The notes beneath the pieces are model-generated. The model was not told the origin of the DNA, made no database searches, and worked only from the letters and a program-made list of their open reading frames with translations. From assembly GCA_030654175.1 (NCBI GenBank), contig JAURXZ010000049.1, forward strand, positions 466,334 to 530,333: DNA of 64,000 nucleotides, in the 5' to 3' direction. This stretch comes from Bacteroidia bacterium (GTDB taxonomy: Bacteria > Bacteroidota > Bacteroidia > 2-12-FULL-35-15). Positions within the stretch are counted from its first letter, which is position 1; the number at the start of each line of letters is the position of its first letter. A program made the position numbers and the translations under genes. Positions 44,882-53,289 of the stretch are shown piece after piece.

Positions 44882-46033
44882 ATGTCTTTCTCAAAACAAA
44901 AAGTAATACTTGTAGGTCCCGCATTCCCATTACGTGGAGGCATTGCCAATTCGAACGAAGAATTATGCCGTGCAATGAATGCCGCAGGAATTGATGCAAA
45001 AATATTTTCCTTTTCGCTGCAGTACCCCAATTTTTTGTTTCCCGGTAAAACTCAATATGATAATGGCATTGGGCCCAAAGATATTATCATAGAAACAAAA
45101 ATAAATTCCGTAAATCCTTTCAATTGGCTAAAAGTTGCAAAACAAATAAAAGATGAAAAGCCTGATTATGTAATTTTCCGTTTTTGGTTGCCATTTATGG
45201 GACCTTGTATGGGAACCATTGCCAGATTGGTTAAATGGGGAACCAATATAAAAACCATTGCAATTACCGACAATGTGATCCCACACGAAAAACGGCCCGG
45301 AGATAAGATGTTTACGAATTATTTTGTAAATCAATGTGATGGTTTTATAGCAATGTCGGAATCTGTATTGACTGACTTGAATACATTTACGAATAATGAT
45401 AAAAAATCTTTTTTGCCTCTTCCAATGAATGGTCTTTTTGGCGAGAAAGTGAATAAACTGGATGCGTTGGCGCATCTAAATTTAAATAAAAATGACAAGC
45501 ATATCCTGTTTTTTGGATTTATCCGAAAGTATAAAGGTTTGGATCTGTTGCTTGAAGCAATGGCAGATGAACGTGTTAAACAATTAGGAGTAAAACTTAT
45601 TGTTGCCGGAGAGTATTATGAAGATTCTGCCCCTTATTTGGACATTATTGAAAAAAACAAGCTGGAAAACAGCGTTATTTTAAAAACTGAATATATTCCT
45701 TCGGATGAAGTGCGTTTTTATTTTTGTGCTTCTGATATGGTAGCCCTAACATACCGTACTGCCACGCAAAGTGCCGTTACTCAAATTGCTTATCATTTCG
45801 AAAAACCAATGTTGGTAACCAGGGTAGGAGGATTGCCTGAAACTGTTCCCCATAATAAGGTAGGCTATGTCACCGAAATTGATCCTAAATCAATAGCAGA
45901 TGCTATTGTGGATTTTTATATTAACAATAAGGAACAAATTTTTATTCAAAATACTATTATTGAAAAACAACGTTTTCTCTGGAGTACTTTTGTTGCCGGA
46001 GTACAGGAACTTTTTAAGAAAATAGATAAATAA
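44882..46033 (+). CDS. Glycosyltransferase family 4 (GT-B)
   Basis: A 383-residue cytosolic or membrane-edge glycosyltransferase with a GT-B fold: N-terminal VILVGPAFPLRGGIANSNEEL, the hinge HILFFGFIRKYKGLDLLLEA and C-terminal EYIPSDEVRFYFCASDMVALTYR, then TRVGGLPETV. The donor-site pattern in TATQSAVTQIAYHFEKPML is a Ser/Thr variant of the usual E-x7-E motif (Q-S-A...F-E), so donor contacts may differ from the norm. Likely role: sugar transfer in lipid-linked glycan or exopolysaccharide synthesis. The next gene, 4 bases downstream, is a sugar-nucleotide SDR, so the two form an operon. The acceptor is unknown. Confidence 0.85.
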   Translation: MSFSKQKVILVGPAFPLRGGIANSNEELCRAMNAAGIDAKIFSFSLQYPNFLFPGKTQYDNGIGPKDIIIETKINSVNPFNWLKVAKQIKDEKPDYVIFRFWLPFMGPCMGTIARLVKWGTNIKTIAITDNVIPHEKRPGDKMFTNYFVNQCDGFIAMSESVLTDLNTFTNNDKKSFLPLPMNGLFGEKVNKLDALAHLNLNKNDKHILFFGFIRKYKGLDLLLEAMADERVKQLGVKLIVAGEYYEDSAPYLDIIEKNKLENSVILKTEYIPSDEVRFYFCASDMVALTYRTATQSAVTQIAYHFEKPMLVTRVGGLPETVPHNKVGYVTEIDPKSIADAIVDFYINNKEQIFIQNTIIEKQRFLWSTFVAGVQELFKKIDK

Positions 46034-46037
46034 AATT

Positions 46038-47000
46038 ATGATTATTTCTGATAGGTTTTTAGTCACCGGATTTTCTGGTTTCGTAAGTAAACATTTTTTA
46101 GATTTCCTTGAAAGTGAAAAAAAGGTTGTACACATTGTTGGAATAGATCTGTTTCCTCCCTCTTTTAACATTAAAAATTTCAATTATGTAAAGTGCGATT
46201 TTTTGAAGGTGGATCTGCTAAATAAAACGGAACTCGAAAAAGTTATTTCTGAGTTTAAACCCAATTATGTATTGCATTTGGCATCATTCAGCAGTGTTGC
46301 ACTTAGCTGGAAAAAGCCCGTTGAAAGTTTCACCAATAACACCAATATTTTTCTTAATTTAATTGAGACCATACATTCGTTAAATTTAAAATGCAGGATA
46401 CTTTCAGTTGGTTCATCTGAAGAGTATGGAAATGTAAATGAGAGCGAATTGCCTTTGAAAGAAACCCATGCATTAAAACCAAATAGCCCTTATGCTGTTG
46501 CAAGAGTTTCACAGGAAATGTTGTCAAAAGTATATGCGGATAGCTATGGATTGGATATTGTAATGACGCGCTCATTTAATCATATAGGTGCTTATCAGAA
46601 AGATATCTTTGTTGTATCCTCATTTGCAAAACAGTTAACTCATTTAAAAAATAACGCTTCTGAAATAAAAGAAATATCAACAGGGGACACATCTGTTATT
46701 CGTGATTTTGTTGATGTAAGAGATGTTGTAAAAGCATATTATCTTTTGTTTAAAAAGGGTAAAGCTGGCGAAGTATATAATATTTGTAGCGGCAGAGGAA
46801 TTTCACTGAATGACGTAATTCAAATTATGGCTTCTATTTTAGATATGTCTGTAATTCAGACTATTGATAATCAGTTGGTTCGTCCAAATGATATTAGAAA
46901 AATTATTGGATCCAATGAAAAAATAAAGTTAGATACAGGTTGGAACAATGCCATTTCTATTGAGCAAAGTTTAAATGATATACTGGAATACTACAAATAA
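46038..47000 (+). CDS. Extended SDR, sugar-nucleotide dehydratase/reductase-like
   Basis: A 320-residue NAD(P)-binding protein of the GDP-mannose 4,6-dehydratase/RMD type: VTGFSGFVSKHF (nucleotide loop), VDLLNKTELEKVISEFKPNYVLHLAS, SVGSSEEYGNVNESELPLKE and NSPYAVARVSQEMLSKVYAD. The end resembles RMD-like proteins (RPNDIRKIIGSNEKIK). The catalytic motif is normally Tyr-x3-Lys; here it is Tyr152-Ala-Val-Ala-Arg156 (codon AGA at 46503-46505). Ser126/Ser127 and Tyr152 are kept. It may make a GDP-deoxyhexose for the glycosyltransferase just upstream, 4 bases away in the same operon, or may be impaired. I cannot tell dehydratase from reductase. Confidence 0.85.
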   Translation: MIISDRFLVTGFSGFVSKHFLDFLESEKKVVHIVGIDLFPPSFNIKNFNYVKCDFLKVDLLNKTELEKVISEFKPNYVLHLASFSSVALSWKKPVESFTNNTNIFLNLIETIHSLNLKCRILSVGSSEEYGNVNESELPLKETHALKPNSPYAVARVSQEMLSKVYADSYGLDIVMTRSFNHIGAYQKDIFVVSSFAKQLTHLKNNASEIKEISTGDTSVIRDFVDVRDVVKAYYLLFKKGKAGEVYNICSGRGISLNDVIQIMASILDMSVIQTIDNQLVRPNDIRKIIGSNEKIKLDTGWNNAISIEQSLNDILEYYK

Positions 47001-47076
47001 CATTTAACAAGAATCAGTTCCCTGTATTGCTCTTATTCCCTCGTTCCCAATTCGTCAATCTAAAATTGGTCTGATT

Positions 47077-47111
47077 TTTGAATTTATTAGCAACAAATTT
47101 CCTTACTTTTG
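47077..47111 (+). promoter_or_regulatory. Sigma-ABfr-type promoter of the MORN-repeat gene
   Basis: TTTG (47077-47080) is followed after 23 bases by TACTTTTG (47104-47111), close to the Bacteroidota consensus. It lies 87 bases before the ATG at 47199 and overlaps the upstream in-frame TTG, which is therefore not the start. Confidence 0.55.
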
Positions 47112-47198
47112 TGTAATATATTGGTTTTTAGGATAACACTCGTAAGACTATTTCTTATTTGTGTTTTAGTTTATTTACCGAGACTTAAAGTATTTAAA

Positions 47199-47966
47199 AT
47201 GAAACGTAGTTCGCTTTTTATAGCATTAAACATATTTTTCGCATCTTTTTTGGTAGCTCAGGACGCTCCCAATGTGATTGATGCGGCTGGCAGAAAGCAG
47301 GGCCATTGGATCAAATTCAGTTCAAATAAAAAGAAATTATATGATGGCAATTTTGTAAATGATTTTCCCAATGGAAAGTTCATTTATTACTCCGAAGCAG
47401 GTATCCCCTGGGCTATCACTGTTTTTTCTAAAAACGGTACAGTTGGGTATTCTCAGCATTTTAATGGTTCAGGGAAATTAGTAGGTGAAGGAAAATATAT
47501 TAATCAGAAAAAAGATAGTTTATGGAGATTTTATAATGATGAAGGGAAATTAGTGTCGGTTGAATCCTATTTAAACGACCTGAAACATGGCAGTTGTAAG
47601 ATTTATTACACAAACGGTCAGCTTTCGGAGGATAAAATATATGTAAATGGTCTTGTTGATGGCGACTGTATTAAATATTTTGCTGATGGAAAAATAAAAT
47701 ACAAGGGACAATATAAAAAGGACAAAGTAGAAGGAAAAACGCTTTTTTATTATCCTTCAGGGACAATGAGTATAGAAGGTTTTTATAAAAATGATTTAAA
47801 AGACGGAAAATGGAATTTTTATAACATGGATGGCACCCTTAAGAAGAAAGTACTTTATACAAATGGTAAGTCTAAAGATGAAGGCACTATTATGACAAAA
47901 GAAGAAGAAGAAAAGTCGAAAAAACAGTATGAACAAAAGGAAATAAAAGAGCCAAATCAGGAGTAA
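47199..47966 (+). CDS. Exported MORN-repeat protein (YwqK-like)
   Basis: A 255-residue protein with a signal peptide (about 1-22, ending LVAQ). It has about seven MORN_2 repeats of the form G-x-W/F-x2-Y-x3-G-x-L/K, for example KYINQKKDSLWRFYNDEGKL and GQYKKDKVEGKTLFYYPSGT, and a Glu/Lys-rich tail (TMTKEEEEKSKKQYEQ-like). Databases often call such proteins YwqK-family antitoxins, but there is no toxin partner here, and the exported address makes an antitoxin role doubtful. In Bacteroidota they are common periplasmic or surface scaffolds of unknown function. It lies upstream of mnmA on the same strand, 97 bases away, so an operon is uncertain. Confidence 0.8.
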   Translation: MKRSSLFIALNIFFASFLVAQDAPNVIDAAGRKQGHWIKFSSNKKKLYDGNFVNDFPNGKFIYYSEAGIPWAITVFSKNGTVGYSQHFNGSGKLVGEGKYINQKKDSLWRFYNDEGKLVSVESYLNDLKHGSCKIYYTNGQLSEDKIYVNGLVDGDCIKYFADGKIKYKGQYKKDKVEGKTLFYYPSGTMSIEGFYKNDLKDGKWNFYNMDGTLKKKVLYTNGKSKDEGTIMTKEEEEKSKKQYEQKEIKEPNQE

Positions 47967-48063
47967 ATTCCAGTCCAATAGCCATTTGGCTAATCTTTAT
48001 TCAAATAAAAAACAAATTCAAATTCATATTCCAGAGTATTACAGCTATTATCTGTAAAAAACA

Positions 48064-49167
48064 ATGAGCAAAAAAGGAAAAGTATTATTAGCAATGAGTG
48101 GTGGAATAGATAGTTCTATTGCTGCATTATTGCTTCATGAGCAAGGATATGAGGTTGTAGGTATCACCATGAAAACCTGGGATTATGCATCATCAGGTGG
48201 TTCAAGTAAAGAAACAGGTTGTTGCAGTTTGGATTCAATTAATGATGCCCGTTTATTAGCGGTAAACTTAGGTTTTCCACATTTTATACTTGATATCAGA
48301 AATGAATTTGGTGACTATGTTATCGATAATTTTGTAGAAGAATATTTGGCGGGTCGTACACCAAACCCTTGTGTATTATGTAATACGCATATTAAGTGGG
48401 CTGCTCTTTTGAAACGTGCCGACATGCTGGATTGCGAATTTATTGCTACCGGACATTATGCACGTATCCGTGAAGAGAATGATCGTTATGTTATTTCAAA
48501 AGGTTTAGACCAAACAAAAGACCAGTCCTATGTTTTGTGGGGATTAACACAAGAAAGTTTGAAACGGACCATTTTCCCATTGCAAAACTATCGTAAATCA
48601 GAAATTAAACAAATGGCCATTGATAATGGTTATGTTGATCTGGCAACTAAAAGCGAGAGTTATGAAATTTGTTTTGTTCCGGATAATGATTACCGTGGAT
48701 TTTTAAAACGAAAAGTGCCCGGTTTGGATGAACGTGTGGATGGAGGAAATTTTGTGGATAGAACAGGCCGCGTATTAGGTAAACATAAAGGTTTTCCTTT
48801 TTATACTATAGGTCAACGTAAAGGCTTGGAAATAGCTGTAGGTGAACCATTGCATGTGTTGGAAATTGTGCCGGAAACAAATACCGTGGTACTTGGTACA
48901 AAAGAGGACCTGGAACAACAGCAAATGGTGGTAGGGAAGATTAATTTAATTAAATATGCCCGTTTACCGGATAACTATGAAACGCTTACAAAAATACGTT
49001 ACAAAGATCCGGGAGTAATGGCTTCTGTTACTCACATGGATGATAAACTGAATGTATTGTTTCACAGTCCTGTATCGGCTGTTGCTCCAGGGCAATCTGC
49101 TGTATTCTATGATGGAGACGATTTAGTTGGTGGTGGTATCATTGAACGCCAGCGAATTATATTTTAA
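48064..49167 (+). CDS. mnmA: tRNA-specific 2-thiouridylase
   Basis: Thiolates C2 of the wobble uridine (U34) of tRNA-Lys, -Glu and -Gln, using sulfur relayed from a cysteine desulfurase and ATP. The 367-residue enzyme shows the PP-loop MSGGIDSSIA (12-21), the first catalytic cysteine in PNPCVLCN (Cys103), and the second in SYEICFVPDN (Cys203), with HYAR and YTIGQRKGL typical of MnmA. Length is typical. It is transcribed in the same direction as the MORN gene and the subtilase that follows, across a CCCTGATAGGG-type hairpin repeat. Confidence 0.97.
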   Translation: MSKKGKVLLAMSGGIDSSIAALLLHEQGYEVVGITMKTWDYASSGGSSKETGCCSLDSINDARLLAVNLGFPHFILDIRNEFGDYVIDNFVEEYLAGRTPNPCVLCNTHIKWAALLKRADMLDCEFIATGHYARIREENDRYVISKGLDQTKDQSYVLWGLTQESLKRTIFPLQNYRKSEIKQMAIDNGYVDLATKSESYEICFVPDNDYRGFLKRKVPGLDERVDGGNFVDRTGRVLGKHKGFPFYTIGQRKGLEIAVGEPLHVLEIVPETNTVVLGTKEDLEQQQMVVGKINLIKYARLPDNYETLTKIRYKDPGVMASVTHMDDKLNVLFHSPVSAVAPGQSAVFYDGDDLVGGGIIERQRIIF

Positions 49168-49175
49168 TCACATTC

Positions 49176-49288
49176 CCCTGATAGGGTTTTTAGCCCTGTC
49201 AGGGTTGAAAATTTAACACCAATGGGCAAACTTTGAATTGAATATATACTTAAAATACCCCTTTCAGGATTTGAAACCCTATGGGGGT
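49176..49288. repeat. CCCTGATAGGG-type intergenic hairpin repeat
   Basis: A stem-loop CCCTGA (49176-49181) with TCAGGG (49199-49204) contains an inner AGGG/CCCT pair. A related CCCC...ACCCTATGGGGG segment lies at 49257-49288. The 146-base gap between mnmA and the subtilase is mostly this element. It may end the mnmA transcript. Confidence 0.55.
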
Positions 49289-49313
49289 GCTGCTTGTAAT
49301 CTAAGAATACTAA

Positions 49314-50999
49314 ATGAAAAATAAAATATTAAATATATTTCCTCTTTTATTCCTTTCCTTGTTTTTTCATTTTGCAATAGCCCAAACAACATCATCTAAA
49401 TTCTGGGTTCAGTTTAAAGATAAAAATGGCAGTCCATTTTCTGTAAATGATCCATCAGCTTATTTATCGCAAAAAGCCATTGATCGCAGAAATAAACAAA
49501 ACATACTTATTGACATCAATGATCTGCCGGTAAATCATCTTTATGTTGCTGAACTACGTGCAATAGGAGGTATTACCGTTGTAAATCGATCCAAATGGTT
49601 TAATGCAATTTTAGTTTCCGTTTCCGATACCACTAAAATTACTGCGATAAAAGCTTTGGCTTATGTAAAAAATGTAAAAAAAATTGAAACTTCACAACCA
49701 ATAAAGAGTATTTCCAAATTCGAATCTGAAAGTGGTTATAATGCTGTTTCAGCAGAAAAATTTGATAATCCATCAGCTTCCAATGTATTGAATTATGGTC
49801 CATCCTTTAAGCAGGCAAATCAAATTGGTGTTGATTGTATGCATAATTTAGGATACCAGGGGCAAGGTATGACTATAGCTGTATTGGATGCAGGCTTTTT
49901 TGATGTTAACATACTGCCTGCTTTTGAGAGTATGAGAATAAATAACCAATTGCTTGGAACTCGCGATTTTATTAGTGGGGATACAATGGTTTATGAAGAT
50001 TTTCCACATGGAATGAATGTACTTTCCTGTATGGTGGCTGATCTCCCCGGAAAAATTATTGGAACTGCACCAAAAGCGAATTATTGGTTACTTCGCACAG
50101 AGGATGCAAATTCTGAAAGTCTTTCGGAAGAAATAACCTGGCTGGTTGGAGCGGAGTTTGCCGATAGTGTAGGAGCAGATATTATTAATTCTTCTTTGGG
50201 TTATAACTATTTTGATAACTCTGCCGACAATCACACCTATTCCGATTTGGATGGAAATACAACGATTATTACCAAGGCGGCTGATCTGGCTGCCAGTAAA
50301 GGTATTATGGTAGTTTCAAGTGCCGGGAATTTTGGTGGTCCTCCCTGGTATAAAATTTCAGCTCCGGCTGATGCTGATAGTATTTTAACCGTTGGCGCTG
50401 TGGATTCAGCTGGATTCATTGCATCTTTGAGTTCCCGGGGACCTACAATAGATGGCCGTATAAAACCAAACACCGTTGCCAGAGGTTTGAATGCTGTAAT
50501 AGCTGCAAATAGCGGAGACATTACCACTTCAAGTGGAACTTCTTTTTCTTCACCGATCACTGCTGGTGCGGTAGCATGCTTGTGGCAGGCTAATCCTTCG
50601 GTTACTAATATGCAATTACTTAATGCAATTCAAGAAAGTGCAAGTCAGTTTTCAAACCCCGATTCAATAAAAGGTTATGGAATTCCAAATTTTTGTGTGG
50701 CTAACACTATTCTAACAGGGATTGATAATCACGAGTTGAACAGAGATAAACTAAATGTTCATCCCAATCCCTTCAATAATAATTTCGAAATCACGTTTTA
50801 TTCTAATAAAAAACAAAAGATTGACATTGAACTATATGATATTTCGGGACGCGAAATTTTCAGAAAACACGAAAATGCGAGCGCTAATAGTTACAATGTA
50901 TTTAATTTTAATGAGGCTAATACATTGTCAAAGGGCTTGTATATGTTGCAATTGAGCACTCCAGATAAAAAACATTTTAAAAAAATAATTAAAAACTAA
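49314..50999 (+). CDS. S8 (subtilisin-like) secreted serine protease with T9SS type A signal
   Basis: A 561-residue secreted peptidase. Signal peptide (about 1-23, ending FAIAQ), an N-terminal inhibitor-like prodomain (about 25-130, including AYLSQKAIDRRNKQNI, a Bacteroidota subtilase motif), then a catalytic S8 domain (about 180-460) with all triad residues: Asp192 (AVLDAGFF), His232 (FPHGMNV) and Ser410 (SGTSFSSP). The oxyanion Asn is Asn339 (SSAGNFG). It ends in a T9SS type A signal (HPNPFNNNFEITFYSN ... KGLYMLQLSTPDK). It should degrade extracellular protein at the cell surface. It is followed 46 bases later by the S46 dipeptidyl-peptidase, a plausible working pair, since endopeptidase products could feed the dipeptidase. 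Confidence 0.93.
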   Translation: MKNKILNIFPLLFLSLFFHFAIAQTTSSKFWVQFKDKNGSPFSVNDPSAYLSQKAIDRRNKQNILIDINDLPVNHLYVAELRAIGGITVVNRSKWFNAILVSVSDTTKITAIKALAYVKNVKKIETSQPIKSISKFESESGYNAVSAEKFDNPSASNVLNYGPSFKQANQIGVDCMHNLGYQGQGMTIAVLDAGFFDVNILPAFESMRINNQLLGTRDFISGDTMVYEDFPHGMNVLSCMVADLPGKIIGTAPKANYWLLRTEDANSESLSEEITWLVGAEFADSVGADIINSSLGYNYFDNSADNHTYSDLDGNTTIITKAADLAASKGIMVVSSAGNFGGPPWYKISAPADADSILTVGAVDSAGFIASLSSRGPTIDGRIKPNTVARGLNAVIAANSGDITTSSGTSFSSPITAGAVACLWQANPSVTNMQLLNAIQESASQFSNPDSIKGYGIPNFCVANTILTGIDNHELNRDKLNVHPNPFNNNFEITFYSNKKQKIDIELYDISGREIFRKHENASANSYNVFNFNEANTLSKGLYMLQLSTPDKKHFKKIIKN

Positions 51000-51045
51000 T
51001 TAAGTTCATTTTATAGAAACACATTTAATATCAAATTAATTCATT

Positions 51046-53208
51046 ATGGTAAAAAAGATCATCTCCACATTTTTAGTATTTAATTTTGTATTCGCAATTT
51101 CTTTAAAAGCTGATGAAGGAATGTGGCTTCCCTTGCTGTTAAAGCAATTAAACGAATCCGATATGCAAAAGAACGGATTAAAATTATCTGCTGAAGACAT
51201 ATACAGCATTAATAAATCAAGTTTAAAAGATGCTATTGTTCATTTTGGTGGTGGTTGCACAGCGGAGATTATTTCTGATAAAGGTTTGATGTTAACCAAC
51301 CATCATTGTGGTTACGGACAAATACAGGCACACAGCACGGTACAAAATGATTTACTTACCAATGGTTTTTGGGCAATGGATCAATCTCAGGAATTAAAGA
51401 ACCCGGGGCTTACAGCAACCTTTATTATTCGTATGGAAGATGTTACTGCTAAGGTATTTGCTAATGTTTCAGATACCTTGAGTGATGCTGCGCGGGAGAA
51501 AAAAATAAACGAAGCTATTGTTGAAATACAGAACGAAGCTGTTAAAGGCACTCATTATGGAGCTTATATTCGTCCGTTTTATTATGGGAATGAATATTAT
51601 ATGTTTATAACTGAAACATTCAGGGACGTACGTTTGGTTGGGGCTCCACCATCCTCTATCGGTAAATTTGGCGGTGATACTGATAACTGGATGTGGCCAA
51701 GACACACCGGGGATTTCTCTATTTTTCGCATATATGCAAATAAAGATAATAAACCGGCAGAATATTCTGCTGATAATGTTCCTTACAAACCAAAGAATCA
51801 TTTAACGATTTCTATGAAGGATGTTGAAAAAGGTGATTTTACAATGGTTTATGGCTTTCCCGGCCGTACAAATGAATATTTATCTTCATACGCTGTAAAT
51901 ATGATCATGAATGAATCGGATCCTGCCAAAGTTAAGATCCGTGAAGCCCGCTTATCAATAATGGATGCCGATATGCGATCAAGCGATGCTGTTCGGATTC
52001 AGTACGCTTCAAAATATGCGAGTCTGGCGAATTATTATAAAAAATGGATCGGTGAGATAAATGGGTTGAAAAAACTGGATGCTTTGAATAAGAAGAAATT
52101 AGTTGAGCAGGATTTTCTTTTGAAAGTAAATACAGATGATAAGGCCAATGGAAAATATGGAAAGCTATTTGGTGATTTTGAAAAATCATACTCACAATTT
52201 AGCTCATTAAACAAACAGCGTGATTATTTTGTTGAATCTATTTTAGGAATAGAAGCCATAAGTTATGCGTTCAGCCTAAAAAATATTGTAGATTCATTAA
52301 GCTTTGGTAAGAAAGAGACTGATATTCAAAAAGATATTGAAAAATTAAAATCAGGCACAAAGAAATTTTTTAAGGATTATAATGCCGATACCGATAAAAA
52401 AATATGTGCCGCATTATTAAAGATGTATGCTACTGATATAAGTAAAGCGCAGCAGGCAGATATTTTTAACGAAATAGAGAAAAAATATAAGGGTGATTTT
52501 CAAAAATATGCAGCTGATATATATGGGAAATCAATGCTTGTTTCTGAAATCAGCATGGACAAGGCCATTTCAAGTATTGGAAAAGATTATAAAAAAATTC
52601 AGAAAGATCCTATCTATAAATTAATGTTGAGTTGTTATAACAAATTTTCGAACGATGTGCGTCCTCAATATAATAAATTAGAAGTTGAAATTGCTAAGCT
52701 TGACCGTGCCTATATGAAGGGTATGCGTGAGTTAATTCCCGATAAAAAATATTATCCGGATGCAAATAGTACGTTGCGTGTCGCTTACGGAAAGGTGGGA
52801 GGATACTTCCCACGCGATGCTGTTTATTACAATTATTATACAACTTTAGATGGCTTAATGGCCAAAGAAAATCCTTTGGTAGAAGAGTTCGTGGTATCAC
52901 CAAAACTTAAAGAGTTATATCTAAAAAAGGATTATGGTCAATATGCCGATAAAAATAAAGAACTACGTATAGCATTTTGTGCAAGCAATCACACCACTGG
53001 CGGTAATTCAGGAAGTCCGGTTTTGAATGGCGAAGGGCAATTAATCGGAACCAACTTCGATCGTAATTGGGAAGGTACAATGAGTGATATTATGTACAAC
53101 CCTGATCAGGTTCGGAACATTGTTTTGGATATCCATTATACGTTGTTTGTGATTGATAAATATGCAGGGGCTGGGTATTTATTAAATGAAATGACGATTG
53201 TAAAATAA
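51046..53208 (+). CDS. S46-family dipeptidyl-peptidase, DPP11-like
   Basis: A 720-residue periplasmic exopeptidase that releases N-terminal dipeptides. Signal peptide (about 1-22), chymotrypsin-type core with the His motif MLTNHHCGY (His86/87), Asp in PRHTGDFSIF (Asp223) and the nucleophile in TGGNSGSPV (Ser655). The residue 18 positions after the Ser is Arg673, in TNFDRNWEG. In Porphyromonas gingivalis DPP11, Ser655 and Arg673 have the same positions and the Arg gives Asp/Glu preference at P1; DPP7 has Gly instead. I therefore call it DPP11-like; specificity is inferred from that one residue. It lacks a T9SS signal, so it is periplasmic. Confidence 0.93.
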   Translation: MVKKIISTFLVFNFVFAISLKADEGMWLPLLLKQLNESDMQKNGLKLSAEDIYSINKSSLKDAIVHFGGGCTAEIISDKGLMLTNHHCGYGQIQAHSTVQNDLLTNGFWAMDQSQELKNPGLTATFIIRMEDVTAKVFANVSDTLSDAAREKKINEAIVEIQNEAVKGTHYGAYIRPFYYGNEYYMFITETFRDVRLVGAPPSSIGKFGGDTDNWMWPRHTGDFSIFRIYANKDNKPAEYSADNVPYKPKNHLTISMKDVEKGDFTMVYGFPGRTNEYLSSYAVNMIMNESDPAKVKIREARLSIMDADMRSSDAVRIQYASKYASLANYYKKWIGEINGLKKLDALNKKKLVEQDFLLKVNTDDKANGKYGKLFGDFEKSYSQFSSLNKQRDYFVESILGIEAISYAFSLKNIVDSLSFGKKETDIQKDIEKLKSGTKKFFKDYNADTDKKICAALLKMYATDISKAQQADIFNEIEKKYKGDFQKYAADIYGKSMLVSEISMDKAISSIGKDYKKIQKDPIYKLMLSCYNKFSNDVRPQYNKLEVEIAKLDRAYMKGMRELIPDKKYYPDANSTLRVAYGKVGGYFPRDAVYYNYYTTLDGLMAKENPLVEEFVVSPKLKELYLKKDYGQYADKNKELRIAFCASNHTTGGNSGSPVLNGEGQLIGTNFDRNWEGTMSDIMYNPDQVRNIVLDIHYTLFVIDKYAGAGYLLNEMTIVK

Positions 53209-53289
53209 GTTATGAATTTGGTATTGATATACTGTGTATTATGAAACACAGATCGTTTGGGCTTTTTATGTGAAAAATTAATTAAGAAT

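Noticed and set aside
46354-46575. Reverse-strand reading frame inside the SDR gene
   Set aside because: Entirely within a conserved gene; no independent signal.
47199-47966. Toxin-antitoxin system (YwqK-family antitoxin)
   Set aside because: The MORN-repeat product has a signal peptide and no toxin gene beside it. The database name reflects family history and not a role here.
49860-50999. Subtilase suspected to be inactive
   Set aside because: Asp192, His232, Ser410 and the oxyanion Asn339 are all present with correct local motifs, so it is treated as active.
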